Source of the DNA: OFTM10 sp964196195
GTDB lineage: Bacteria; Actinomycetota; Acidimicrobiia; Acidimicrobiales; Aldehydirespiratoraceae
Direction of reading: 5' to 3'
NCBI GenBank assembly: GCA_964196195.1
Contig: CAXMSE010000004.1
Span: 1-27,470 of the forward strand
Length of the DNA: 27,470 nucleotides
This document shows positions 14,671 through 22,055 of the stretch, piece after piece. Numbering within the stretch: position 1 is the stretch's first letter; every line of letters starts with the position of its first letter. Position numbers and translations under genes: made by a program. Below the pieces are notes generated by a model. That model saw nothing but the letters and a program-made list of their open reading frames with translations. It was not told where the DNA came from and did not search any database.

Positions 14671-15678
14671 CTAGACCGGGGCCCACCCCTCGTTGTCGGC
14701 GCTCGAAGACAAGGCGTCGATGACCGCCATGTTGGCCAGAGCATCGTTGAGCGGTGTGGGTGCCGCGGTGCCGGATCGCGCTGCGTTGGCGAAGGCATCG
14801 GCTTGGGCGCCGTACTGGTCGACCGGGCCGAACTCCAGAACCTCAGATCCCGAATCTGAAGAGACGGTTACCTTCGTGGCCTTGTCTCTCGGACAGTTCA
14901 CCGGGATGTCCACCTCGATACGACCCGTAGTGCCCACCAGCTGGGCGCGCTGAAAGTCCTGAACCTGAGTGGCCACGGTGAACAATGATGAGGTGCCATC
15001 CCCGAAATCGAGCACACCTGTGAACATGCGGTCGGTACCGAACCGGGGATCCGCCTCTGAGTGGCCGAACACCCGGAGAGGTTCTCTCCCGAACAACCAG
15101 CGAGCCTGAGAAATCGGATAGCAGCCGATATCGAGGAGTGCGCCGCCACCCCACTCCGGGTGGTGCCTGACGTTTGCGGGGTCGTCATTGAAATAGCCGA
15201 AGAAGGTCTGGGTGGTGCGCAGCTCTCCGATCCGGCCATCGTCTATCAATTCCCGAATGCCCGCCCACTGGGGATGGAAGCGGTACATGAACGCCTCCAT
15301 CGCCACCAGTTCGGGATGAGCCGCGGCTGCATCGGCCAGTCGTTGGGCATCCTCGCGGTCGAGGCCCAGCGGCTTCTCGCAGAGCACGTGCTTGCCGGCC
15401 TCGAGCGCTGCTATCGACCAGTCGACGTGAAGATGGTTGGGGAGCGGGTTGTAAATGGCCTCCACATCGGGATCGGCAAGGAGCGCCTCATAGCTCCCGT
15501 GGGCGGTGTCGATACCGAGCGAGTCGGCCCACGACCGCGCTCGGTCGCCATCCCTGGAGCCGACTGCCACGACCCGATGGGACGTAGCACTCTGCAAGGC
15601 AGGCACGAAATGGTCTCGGGCGATCTTGGCGGTGGAGAGGATCCCCCATCGCATCGGCGAAGTTGAAGACAAGTCCAT
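14671..15678 (-). CDS. Gfo/Idh/MocA family oxidoreductase
   Basis: A 335-residue NAD(P)-dependent sugar/inositol-type dehydrogenase. The N-terminal Rossmann strand RWGILSTAKIA (10-20), then NPLPNHLH and CEKPLGLD (EKP at 101-103, the catalytic lysine motif) are typical, followed by YRFHPQW and GGGALLDIGCYPI of the C-terminal substrate domain. It is closest in layout to the trans-1,2-dihydrobenzene-diol dehydrogenase/xylose dehydrogenase branch. I chose the ATG at 15678 because a minus-strand TAGTTT box lies 7 nt upstream; a second ATG at 15654 also fits the domain. It is the first gene of a three-gene minus-strand operon and is divergent from the EF-G paralogue. Confidence 0.85.
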   Translation of the reverse strand: MDLSSTSPMRWGILSTAKIARDHFVPALQSATSHRVVAVGSRDGDRARSWADSLGIDTAHGSYEALLADPDVEAIYNPLPNHLHVDWSIAALEAGKHVLCEKPLGLDREDAQRLADAAAAHPELVAMEAFMYRFHPQWAGIRELIDDGRIGELRTTQTFFGYFNDDPANVRHHPEWGGGALLDIGCYPISQARWLFGREPLRVFGHSEADPRFGTDRMFTGVLDFGDGTSSLFTVATQVQDFQRAQLVGTTGRIEVDIPVNCPRDKATKVTVSSDSGSEVLEFGPVDQYGAQADAFANAARSGTAAPTPLNDALANMAVIDALSSSADNEGWAPV

Positions 15679-15685
15679 CCAAGCG

Positions 15686-15691
15686 AAACTA
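15686..15691 (-). promoter_or_regulatory. Putative -10 box for the Gfo/Idh/MocA gene (leaderless)
   Basis: On the minus strand TAGTTT is 7 nt before the ATG at 15678, with no Shine-Dalgarno sequence. It supports the longer of two plausible starts. Confidence 0.45.
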
Positions 15692-15774
15692 AACGAATCT
15701 CCGCTCGTAAGGAAAGACGCCTGCCCACGCGAATTCGGCAGCCGGTCGCTTAGGCACGAAACCAATGTCAGGCC

Positions 15775-15805
15775 TAGGGTCGGAGCAGAGATCGCGAACA
15801 AGGAG
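15775..15805 (+). promoter_or_regulatory. Putative -10 box and ribosome binding site of the EF-G-like gene
   Basis: TAGGGT at 15775-15780 would give a leader of about 24 nt. AAGGAG at 15800-15805 lies 5 nt before the ATG at 15811, which favours that start over the GTG at 15808. This is one of the few leadered arrangements in the window. Confidence 0.5.
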
Positions 15806-15810
15806 CTGTG

Positions 15811-17862
15811 ATGGCGGGATTGGCAAAATCCGTCAGGAACGTGGCGCTCGTCGGTCACAACGGCAACGGTAAGACGAGCCTTGCTGAGGCAATGCTCTAC
15901 CGGGCCGGACTGCTGGGACGCCCCGGTCGGGTCGACGAGGGCACCGCCGCGTGCGACTCCGACCCCGAGGAACGAGAACGGCACCAGAGCCTCGCGCTCA
16001 CCACCGTCTCGTTCAGCTGGGACGGCTTCACGATCACCCTGATCGACACACCCGGCTATGCCGACTTCATGGGCGAAGCGCTCCAGGCCATGGAAGTGGC
16101 CGAGCTCGCCGTGTTCGTCGTCGATGCTGTTTCCGGCGTGCAGGCCCAGGATCGTGTGCTGTGGCGCCACGCCGCGAAGTCCAAGAAACCCCGCATGGTC
16201 TTCGTCAACGGTCTCGACCGTGCTCACGCCTCGTTCGAGACCACCCTCGCCGGGTTGCGTTCTGCTTTCGGTTCCCACGCCGAGCCGGTCGAGATCCCGA
16301 TCGGTGAGGGTTCGGGATTTCACGGCATCGCTGATCTGCTCACCGATCACGCATTTGTCTACGACTCCGGCCATGCCGAGGAAGTCGAGGTGCCCGGCGA
16401 GCTCGCCGACGACGAGCATGCCGGCCACGAGCATCTCGTCGAAGAGATGGTGGAAGGCGACGACGAGGTGTTGGAGCAATATCTCGAGGGAACCGCTCCG
16501 TCGGCTGAAGCGCTCGAGCACCTCCTACACGAAGCAGTCGACCACGGCACTGTGTTCCCGGTGCTGTGCGGATCGGCCACCGCACCGATCGGCGTCGATC
16601 ACCTCCTCGATTTCATTTGCCATGTAGGTCCTGCTCCAGGCGACGTCGGTCCCGCCGTTGTCCAGGCCGGGCCCGATCCCGCGGAGGTGTCCGTCGATCC
16701 TGAGGGTGACACCCTCGCCTACGTCTTCAAGACCCGTATCGACGACTTCCTCGGCCGGGTTTCCTACATCAAGGTGCTCTCGGGCACGCTCAAGGCCGAC
16801 GACGTTCTCGTCAACAGCCGAACCCACCGACATGAGAGGCTCCATCAGCTGATGGCGTTCAGCGGTGTCGATCATCGCAACGTCAGAGAGGTCGCCGCCG
16901 GCTCGATCGCCATGGTGGCCAAGCTCGACAGCACCCTCACCGGCGACACCCTGGCTGCCGACGGCAAGCCGGTACTGGTTCCAGCCCCCGACATGCCCGA
17001 ACCCGTCTACGGAATCGGGGTGAGGGCGGCCACTCCCGCCCACGAAGACCGCCTGTCCACCGGGCTTCGCCGACTCGAGACCGAAGACCCGAGTCTGAGC
17101 GTGAGCTTCGACCCCACCACCAAGCAGACCATCCTCTCCGGTGGCGGCGAGACCCACCTCCGTGTCGCCCTCTCGAGGCTGGCCCGGATGGGCGTCGGTG
17201 TGGAAACCGATGAGGTGAGGGTCGCCTATCTTGAAACTCTCGCCGCTCCGGTCGAGATCCAGAGCCGCCACAAGAAGCAGAGTGGGGGCCACGGCCAATA
17301 CGCGGTGGCTACCGTCCGGTTCGAGCCACTGGAGCGGGGTGCCGGGTTCGAATTCGCCAGCGAGGTCACCGGCGGCTCGATACCCCGCAACCTCATCCCT
17401 GCGGTCGGTGCCGGCGTCGAGGAGGCGATGGGCAACAGCGGAGCCCACGGCTTCCCGGTGGTCGACCTTCGCGCGGTGTGCACCGACGGTCTCACCCACT
17501 CCGTCGATTCGTCGGAGATGGCGTTCAAGATGGCTGGCTCGCTCGCCTTGCGCAATGCAGTCAAGGAGGTGGGCACGAAGGTTCTCGAACCTGTCAGTGA
17601 GTTGACGGTGACGGTGCCCGATGCCCACCAGGGAGACGTTCTCGGCGATCTCAGCTCGCGGCGGGCCCAGGTGCTCGGCACCGGCCCCGGCAACGGAGTC
17701 GGGTTCGCCGAAGTGCGCGCCCTCGTCCCCTCATCGGAGATCCAGAGCTACGCGATCGACCTGCGCTCGATGACCGGCGGAAGCGGCGCTTTCCGGAGCG
17801 TGCATCATGGCCATCAGTATTTGCCGTCGGCTCTCGTCTCGCGTCTGTCGGCGAAGGGCTGA
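15811..17862 (+). CDS. Elongation factor G-like protein (EF-G paralogue) with altered GTPase motifs
   Basis: A 683-residue translation-factor GTPase with the five-domain EF-G layout. The P-loop GHNGNGKT is at 15-22, DTPG at 79-82 and CGSA (G5) near 255. The G4 motif, normally NKxD, reads NGLD at 133-136 (FVNGLDRAH), so the conserved lysine is replaced by glycine. Switch I, RGITI in canonical EF-G, reads RHQSL (57-61). Domain IV (HKKQSGGHGQYAV) and the C-terminal domain V are intact. This matches the EF-G2-like class found beside a canonical fusA in actinobacteria; that class is poorly understood and not an essential translocase. Because no ribosomal operon surrounds it, it is not the main EF-G. 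It is divergent from the Gfo/Idh/MocA operon. Confidence 0.85.
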   Translation: MAGLAKSVRNVALVGHNGNGKTSLAEAMLYRAGLLGRPGRVDEGTAACDSDPEERERHQSLALTTVSFSWDGFTITLIDTPGYADFMGEALQAMEVAELAVFVVDAVSGVQAQDRVLWRHAAKSKKPRMVFVNGLDRAHASFETTLAGLRSAFGSHAEPVEIPIGEGSGFHGIADLLTDHAFVYDSGHAEEVEVPGELADDEHAGHEHLVEEMVEGDDEVLEQYLEGTAPSAEALEHLLHEAVDHGTVFPVLCGSATAPIGVDHLLDFICHVGPAPGDVGPAVVQAGPDPAEVSVDPEGDTLAYVFKTRIDDFLGRVSYIKVLSGTLKADDVLVNSRTHRHERLHQLMAFSGVDHRNVREVAAGSIAMVAKLDSTLTGDTLAADGKPVLVPAPDMPEPVYGIGVRAATPAHEDRLSTGLRRLETEDPSLSVSFDPTTKQTILSGGGETHLRVALSRLARMGVGVETDEVRVAYLETLAAPVEIQSRHKKQSGGHGQYAVATVRFEPLERGAGFEFASEVTGGSIPRNLIPAVGAGVEEAMGNSGAHGFPVVDLRAVCTDGLTHSVDSSEMAFKMAGSLALRNAVKEVGTKVLEPVSELTVTVPDAHQGDVLGDLSSRRAQVLGTGPGNGVGFAEVRALVPSSEIQSYAIDLRSMTGGSGAFRSVHHGHQYLPSALVSRLSAKG

Positions 17863-17880
17863 CAAACTACGGGCCACCGA

Positions 17881-19035
17881 TCAGGGCTGGATCCCAGCCA
17901 GGGTCGCTGCTGTCTGAAGCCGGGTGCCTTCTCGGAAGAAACCGAGGCTTATCTCGGTGTCCGGGCGGTGGGTAATTATCGACGAGAAGAGCCGGGCCGG
18001 GTTTTCGATCGGGTCGCCATCGATGGCCACGATGCGGTCACCGACTTCGAGCCCTGCGGTGTCGGCCGGGGAGCCCGGCGCCACCTCACGGATGATGGCG
18101 CCGCCTTCGCCGGAAGTGGCGACGATGGTCGAAGCACCCAGGCTCGATAGCTCGACGTCGTTTCCGGCCACCAGTTGTTCGGCCACCACTATCGCCAGAT
18201 CGATGGCCACTGCAAAGCCGATGCCGTCGCTGCCTCCACCCTCGGTGAAGATCACGTCATTGATACCGATCACACGTCCGTTGCCATCGAGAAGAGGTCC
18301 GCCGGAGTTGCCCGGGTTGATGGCCGCATCGGTCTGCACCATGGGAATGCCGTTCACCGGGCGGCTCACCGCACTCACGATGCCGGCGGTCACCGTCTGG
18401 TCGAATCCGAACGGGCTGCCGAGCGCCACCGCCAACTCGCCGATCTGGAGCTGGTCGTCGTAGCCGAGCATCGCCACCGGTAGCGGTTCGGTGGCGTCGA
18501 TCCGGATGACGGCGATATCGGTGCGCTCGTGAGCCCCGACGACCTGCCCTTCGAGGAGCCGGCCGTCGGCGAGCCTCACCGCCACCACATCGCTGCCATC
18601 GACGACATGAGCTGCGGTGAGGATCAGGCCGTCGGGGTCGTAGATCACTCCGGACCCGATGCTCTCGGCGGTCTCGAGCTGCACCACCGACGGTGCCACG
18701 GCCTGGGCCACTGCGGCGACCTGGCTGAGGGGATCGGGCGTGATCGACCCGACCGTGCTCTCGGCGGTCTGGGCGGGAACCGTCTGGATGAGAGCGGACG
18801 GGGTATCAGAATCGGTGACGCGGCCAACCAGAAAGGCCGACAGTAGGGCCACCACCAAGGCGACCCCGACCCAAGCCCGCCGGGCGACCGGAGAGCCACT
18901 TCCTGGCTCACGGCGTCGCGCCGGCGGGGGTGGGGGAGGAGGAGCGGGCAAGGGCCTGTGATGGAGAGCACCGGTGCCGATGTCGGCGGGTGCTTCGACG
19001 ACGGTCACAATTTCGGCGGTCACGATGCTCTCCAT
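17881..19035 (-). CDS. Membrane-anchored HtrA/DegP-type serine protease with PDZ domain
   Basis: A 384-residue protein. An N-terminal cytoplasmic region includes a run of seven prolines, then one membrane helix at about 53-71 places the rest outside. The trypsin-like domain has the complete triad: His143 (LTAAHVVDG), Asp173 (RTDIAVIRI) and Ser244 (NPGNSGGPLLD). A single PDZ domain occupies about 295-380 (GAIIREVAPGSPADTAGLEVGDRIVAIDG). This is the DegS/HtrA/PepD layout of actinobacterial envelope-stress proteases. It is convergent with the EF-G-like gene, 18 bp apart, and divergent from the DUF427 gene. No anti-sigma factor or two-component gene is adjacent. The start is chosen by length; no clear RBS was seen. 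Confidence 0.9.
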   Translation of the reverse strand: MESIVTAEIVTVVEAPADIGTGALHHRPLPAPPPPPPPARRREPGSGSPVARRAWVGVALVVALLSAFLVGRVTDSDTPSALIQTVPAQTAESTVGSITPDPLSQVAAVAQAVAPSVVQLETAESIGSGVIYDPDGLILTAAHVVDGSDVVAVRLADGRLLEGQVVGAHERTDIAVIRIDATEPLPVAMLGYDDQLQIGELAVALGSPFGFDQTVTAGIVSAVSRPVNGIPMVQTDAAINPGNSGGPLLDGNGRVIGINDVIFTEGGGSDGIGFAVAIDLAIVVAEQLVAGNDVELSSLGASTIVATSGEGGAIIREVAPGSPADTAGLEVGDRIVAIDGDPIENPARLFSSIITHRPDTEISLGFFREGTRLQTAATLAGIQP

Positions 19036-19082
19036 CTTGTGGGTGTGGCTTCGTCAACAAAGCCCGGCGCCAAGTGGTGCTA

Positions 19083-19092
19083 CGAACGTTCG
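19083..19092. repeat. 10-bp palindrome in the htrA/DUF427 divergent region
   Basis: CGAACGTTCG is a perfect palindrome in the 132-bp region between the divergent protease and DUF427 genes. It could be an operator. It resembles half of an actinobacterial LexA box but lacks the spacer, so I do not call it that. The rest of the gap is GC-rich without a clear promoter. Confidence 0.3.
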
Positions 19093-19167
19093 ATTCCAGA
19101 CCCTTCCCCTGGAGGAAGCCCGCCCCGGGGGGTGACCGCGCGAGCCGCGGTGGTAGAGCTTTGGGGT

Positions 19168-19914
19168 ATGCCAATCGAGAAAGAGGTCGCTAACGGAGAG
19201 CCCGCCGAGCTCCTCCCGAATCCGAAGTGGATAAGAGGTTTGGTCGACGGCGCGGTGGTGATCGACAGTCGTGACGTGCTCGGGGTCTGGGATCACCGGC
19301 ACTACCCGTCGTGGTACTTCCCCACCAGCGACGTGAGCGCCGAACTCCGCCCCACCGGCGAGACCGACTCCACACCGGGCGTTGGAATCGCCACCATCCA
19401 CGATTTTGTGGTCGGCGATCGGATCATCCGCGGCGCGGCCCGCGTTCACCGCGACTCAGCGATCCTCGAGCTGCGAGACAGGGTGAAGGTCGACTTCGCG
19501 GCCATCGACCGCTGGCTCGAGGAAGACGTCGAGGTCTTCTCCGAACCGAAGAACCCCTACGTGCGCGTCGACGTGCTGCCCTCGTCGCGTCTCGTCACCG
19601 TCGGCCACGACGGTGTCGTCGTGGCCGACACCCGCAGGCCCACCATCGTCTACGAGACGGGGGTAAATCCTCGCTACTACATCCCGCCGATGGACGTCAG
19701 GGTCGATCTTATGCGGCCCGCCGCTCGCACCACCAGCTGTCCGTACAAGGGATTCTCGGCGTACTGGTCGGTGCTGGTGGGCGATGAGGAACTGCTCGAA
19801 TCGGCCTGGAGTTATCCCACCCCGCTCCCCGAGGCCCGCCTGATCGCGGGCATGCTCAGCTTTTACACCAATCGTTTCCTGGTAGAGGTCGACGGGGTGA
19901 GGATCACCACCTGA
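19168..19914 (+). CDS. DUF427 family protein (two DUF427 units)
   Basis: A 248-residue protein with two copies of the small beta-rich DUF427 domain. The first runs from about 15 to 105 (WIRGLVDGAVVIDSRDVLGVWDHRHYPSWYF) and the second from about 130 to 235 (VRVDVLPSSRLVTVGHDGVVVADT... then CPYKGFSAYWSV). The C-P-Y-K-G motif and the final YTNRFLVEVDGVRI are typical of the second copy. No enzymatic role is established for the family. I chose the ATG at 19168, just before the conserved domain; a longer frame from 18958 would overlap the protease gene. Possible partner of the pirin gene 59 bp downstream. Confidence 0.8.
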   Translation: MPIEKEVANGEPAELLPNPKWIRGLVDGAVVIDSRDVLGVWDHRHYPSWYFPTSDVSAELRPTGETDSTPGVGIATIHDFVVGDRIIRGAARVHRDSAILELRDRVKVDFAAIDRWLEEDVEVFSEPKNPYVRVDVLPSSRLVTVGHDGVVVADTRRPTIVYETGVNPRYYIPPMDVRVDLMRPAARTTSCPYKGFSAYWSVLVGDEELLESAWSYPTPLPEARLIAGMLSFYTNRFLVEVDGVRITT

Positions 19915-19961
19915 GCCCCGGCCAGGGGAAGGTGAGAGGCCCTCGTCGGCGATGACATCGC

Positions 19962-19967
19962 TACAGT
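19962..19967 (+). promoter_or_regulatory. Putative -10 box for the pirin gene (leaderless)
   Basis: TACAGT is 6 nt before the GTG at 19974. No Shine-Dalgarno sequence is present between them, so the mRNA probably begins at the start codon. Confidence 0.45.
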
Positions 19968-19973
19968 GCGATC

Positions 19974-20996
19974 GTGACCAGCTCCGTTCTCCAGACCTTT
20001 CCGCTGGGAAGTCAGTGGCCTACGATCGACCCGTTCCTGTTCGTGGCGCATCACCTCGATGCCTACCCGCCGGGCAATGAACTTCTCGGCCCCGGAGACT
20101 CACTGGCCGGTCGTGCGATCGGTCAGGATTTCTCCGGGCTCGACGGGTGGAACATGTACCACGGTTCCGTCGTGCCAGGGTTTCCCCAGCACCCTCATCG
20201 AGGGTTCGAAACCGTCACCCACGTTAGGACCGGGATCATCGACCACAGCGACTCACTCGGCGCGACCGCCCGATTCGGTAGTGGCGATACCCAGTGGCTC
20301 ACCACGGGAGCAGGCGTACAGCACGCCGAGATGTTCCCCCTCGTCGACCGCGTCGGTGAGAACCCTCTCGAGTTGTTCCAGATCTGGCTCAACCTCCCCG
20401 CCGCCGACAAGATGGTGGATCCCTACTTCACCATGTTGTGGAATCACCGCACTCCCCGTCACATCGCCACCGACGATGCGGGCCGCATCACCGAGATAAC
20501 GGTGATCGCGGGGAGCCTCGCCGGCTTGCAAACAGCCACTCCTCCGCCAGATTCATGGGCGGCGAAGGCGGAGTCCGATCTGGCCATATGGCATGTCGAC
20601 ATCGAAGCCGACGGCGCGTGGATACTGCCCAGAGCACGAGGGCCCGAGACCCAACGCATGCTCTACGCCTTCGCTGGCTCGAGCCTTCGGCTGGGTGATG
20701 ACGACACCCTGCAGGCGGGCAACGGAGCGGCGATCCAAGCCGATGTCGACATCCCTCTCGTGGCCGGGCCCGAAGGCATCCGGTGCATGCTGCTCCAGGG
20801 CACGCCGATCGGTGAGCCGGTCGCCCAGTACGGCCCCTTCGTGATGAACACCAACGACGAACTCCGCCAGGCGATGGCCGACTACCAGAGCACCGGGTTC
20901 GGTGGTTGGCCATGGGACGATCCCGCGCCCGACCACGGACCCACCCAAGGCCGCTTTGCTCTGCACGCAAACGGACGCCGCGAAGACATCGCTTGA
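19974..20996 (+). CDS. Pirin family protein
   Basis: A 340-residue bicupin of the pirin family. The N-terminal cupin metal ligands are present: His73 and His75 in QHPHRGFETV, His117 and Glu119 in GAGVQHAEM. The C-terminal cupin follows from about residue 225 (MLYAFAGSSLRLGDDDTL). Bacterial pirins include quercetin dioxygenase-like proteins and regulators of metabolic enzymes; the function of this one is not readable. At 340 residues it is longer than the common 230-300, with an extended C-terminus (STGFGGWPWDDPAPDHG) of the type seen in pirins that end with a 'GGWPW' tail. It has its own -10 box and is convergent with the binding-protein gene. Confidence 0.88.
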   Translation: MTSSVLQTFPLGSQWPTIDPFLFVAHHLDAYPPGNELLGPGDSLAGRAIGQDFSGLDGWNMYHGSVVPGFPQHPHRGFETVTHVRTGIIDHSDSLGATARFGSGDTQWLTTGAGVQHAEMFPLVDRVGENPLELFQIWLNLPAADKMVDPYFTMLWNHRTPRHIATDDAGRITEITVIAGSLAGLQTATPPPDSWAAKAESDLAIWHVDIEADGAWILPRARGPETQRMLYAFAGSSLRLGDDDTLQAGNGAAIQADVDIPLVAGPEGIRCMLLQGTPIGEPVAQYGPFVMNTNDELRQAMADYQSTGFGGWPWDDPAPDHGPTQGRFALHANGRREDIA

Positions 20997-21005
20997 TCGG
21001 CCTCA

Positions 21006-21047
21006 CGGGATTGTTCCCGGGGAGTACGACCCCATTCGAGGGGTACT
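21006..21047 (+). terminator. Possible hairpins after the pirin gene
   Basis: CGGGA-ttgt-TCCCG (21006-21019) is followed by AGTA/CCCC pairing with GGGG/TACT (21023-21047, with a three-base bulge). Neither has a U-tract, so intrinsic termination is uncertain, but they lie just after the pirin stop in a convergent gap. Confidence 0.3.
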
Positions 21048-21082
21048 GCGTTCAAGGGGCATGACTCGGTGTCGTAGGACTA

Positions 21083-21114
21083 CATCGAGGCCGATGTTTC
21101 AGTCGGTCTCGATG
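21083..21114 (-). terminator. 12-bp hairpin spanning the end of the binding-protein gene
   Basis: CATCGAGGCCGA (21083-21094) pairs with TCGGTCTCGATG (21103-21114), with one wobble/mismatch, around an 8-nt loop that contains the stop codon of the minus-strand gene. No T-run follows on the minus strand, so this would be a U-less type of terminator or an mRNA-stabilising stem. Confidence 0.45.
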
Positions 21115-22019
21115 ATGCCTGTCGTTGTGAGCCAGTCACGGATGACCTCATCGACCCCCAGACCGCTTTCGGCGACTCTCAGATTGAGACGGCGGAGCTG
21201 GCCAGTCGACAGCCGGACCGAGACTGCATCGACGGCTTCGACGAGCTCCGGGCCCCACTGCTCGACGGCATCGGTTCGAACCACTGGAATGATGTTCTCA
21301 GCTGGCTGCAGCCCCCGATCGTCGTCGAGAACCACGAGCCCGGATATCTCCAACTCAGAGGCGGTGGAAAACATCAGACCCACATCGATCTCACGATTGC
21401 GGAGGGCTTCCGCCGTGCCGGAAAGTGACGGCTGGACCACGAACTCCGCGAACGTAAGGACGTACACCGACTCGAGGCCGGCAAAGCAGAGCTGGCGATC
21501 GCGGCATTCCGCGGGTCCGCCGAATCGCGCGTCGCCGGCGATCGCGGCGAGGTCGCTGATCGTTTCGAGATTCTCTTCCTCGGCCAGTTCCGCGGTGACG
21601 ACGAACACATTCTTGTCCTGGGCCGGCGACGCGGCCAGCACGGTGAGGCCTCGGGGATCGAGTAGCTCGGCCAGTTCGGTTCGGGCGGACTCCGTATCGG
21701 GATGGTGGTCGGCGGCTCCCCAGTATCCGAGAGCCGTACCGAGATACTCCGGGACGAGGTCGATACGACCCTGCTCCAATGCAGGTGCAATGATCTCTCT
21801 CGGGCCGACCGGGCCCAGCCTCACGACGGGCACTCCAGTCGCTTCGATGACCTGGGCATACATCTCTGCCAGCAACTCACTCTCGGCGAAGCCGAAGCTG
21901 GCCACCCGTATGCCCGGAACCTCGGTGGCATCGGTCGAGACATCGGTGCCATTCCCACACGCGGCGGCGAACAACAAGAAGACAGCTGTGGCTGCCACGG
22001 CGAATGTTGCATACCTCAC
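21099..22019 (-). CDS. Quaternary-amine/osmoprotectant-type ABC substrate-binding lipoprotein (orphan)
   Basis: A 306-residue protein. Starting from the GTG at 22019, an N-terminal signal (RYATFAVAATAVFLLFAAAC) ends in a lipobox with Cys21. The mature part follows the OpuAC/ProX-type binding protein pattern: IRVASFGFAESELLAEMYAQ, then LVPEYLGTAL and, further on, a Cys pair (AECRDRQLC) and EIDVGLMFSTASE. Such proteins deliver glycine betaine, choline or carnitine to an ABC permease. No permease or ATPase gene is adjacent. A longer frame from an ATG at 22085 would overlap the divergent PAP2-kinase gene and put 22 residues before the signal. A weak -10 (AAGAAT, minus strand, 22026-22031) lies 6 nt before the GTG. 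Confidence 0.8.
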   Translation of the reverse strand: MRYATFAVAATAVFLLFAAACGNGTDVSTDATEVPGIRVASFGFAESELLAEMYAQVIEATGVPVVRLGPVGPREIIAPALEQGRIDLVPEYLGTALGYWGAADHHPDTESARTELAELLDPRGLTVLAASPAQDKNVFVVTAELAEEENLETISDLAAIAGDARFGGPAECRDRQLCFAGLESVYVLTFAEFVVQPSLSGTAEALRNREIDVGLMFSTASELEISGLVVLDDDRGLQPAENIIPVVRTDAVEQWGPELVEAVDAVSVRLSTGQLRRLNLRVAESGLGVDEVIRDWLTTTGIIETD

Positions 22020-22025
22020 GGCTGG

Positions 22026-22031
22026 ATTCTT
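22026..22031 (-). promoter_or_regulatory. Putative -10 box for the binding-lipoprotein gene
   Basis: On the minus strand AAGAAT lies 6 nt before the GTG at 22019 (four of six positions match the TATAAT consensus). The space to the divergent gene is only 36 bp, so the two promoters must overlap. Confidence 0.3.
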
Positions 22032-22055
22032 GCAGGTCTCAGCGCGGATCCATCC

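Noticed and set aside
15679..16521. Long N-terminal extension of the Gfo/Idh/MocA protein
   Set aside because: The extension would run antisense through the start of the EF-G-like gene; the Rossmann fold begins directly after the ATG at 15678.
16525..17628. 367-residue minus-strand frame opposite the EF-G-like gene
   Set aside because: Antisense to conserved EF-G domains; composition typical of shadow frames.
19083..19092. Possible LexA (SOS) box
   Set aside because: CGAACGTTCG lacks the 4-bp spacer of the actinobacterial GAAC-N4-GTTC box.
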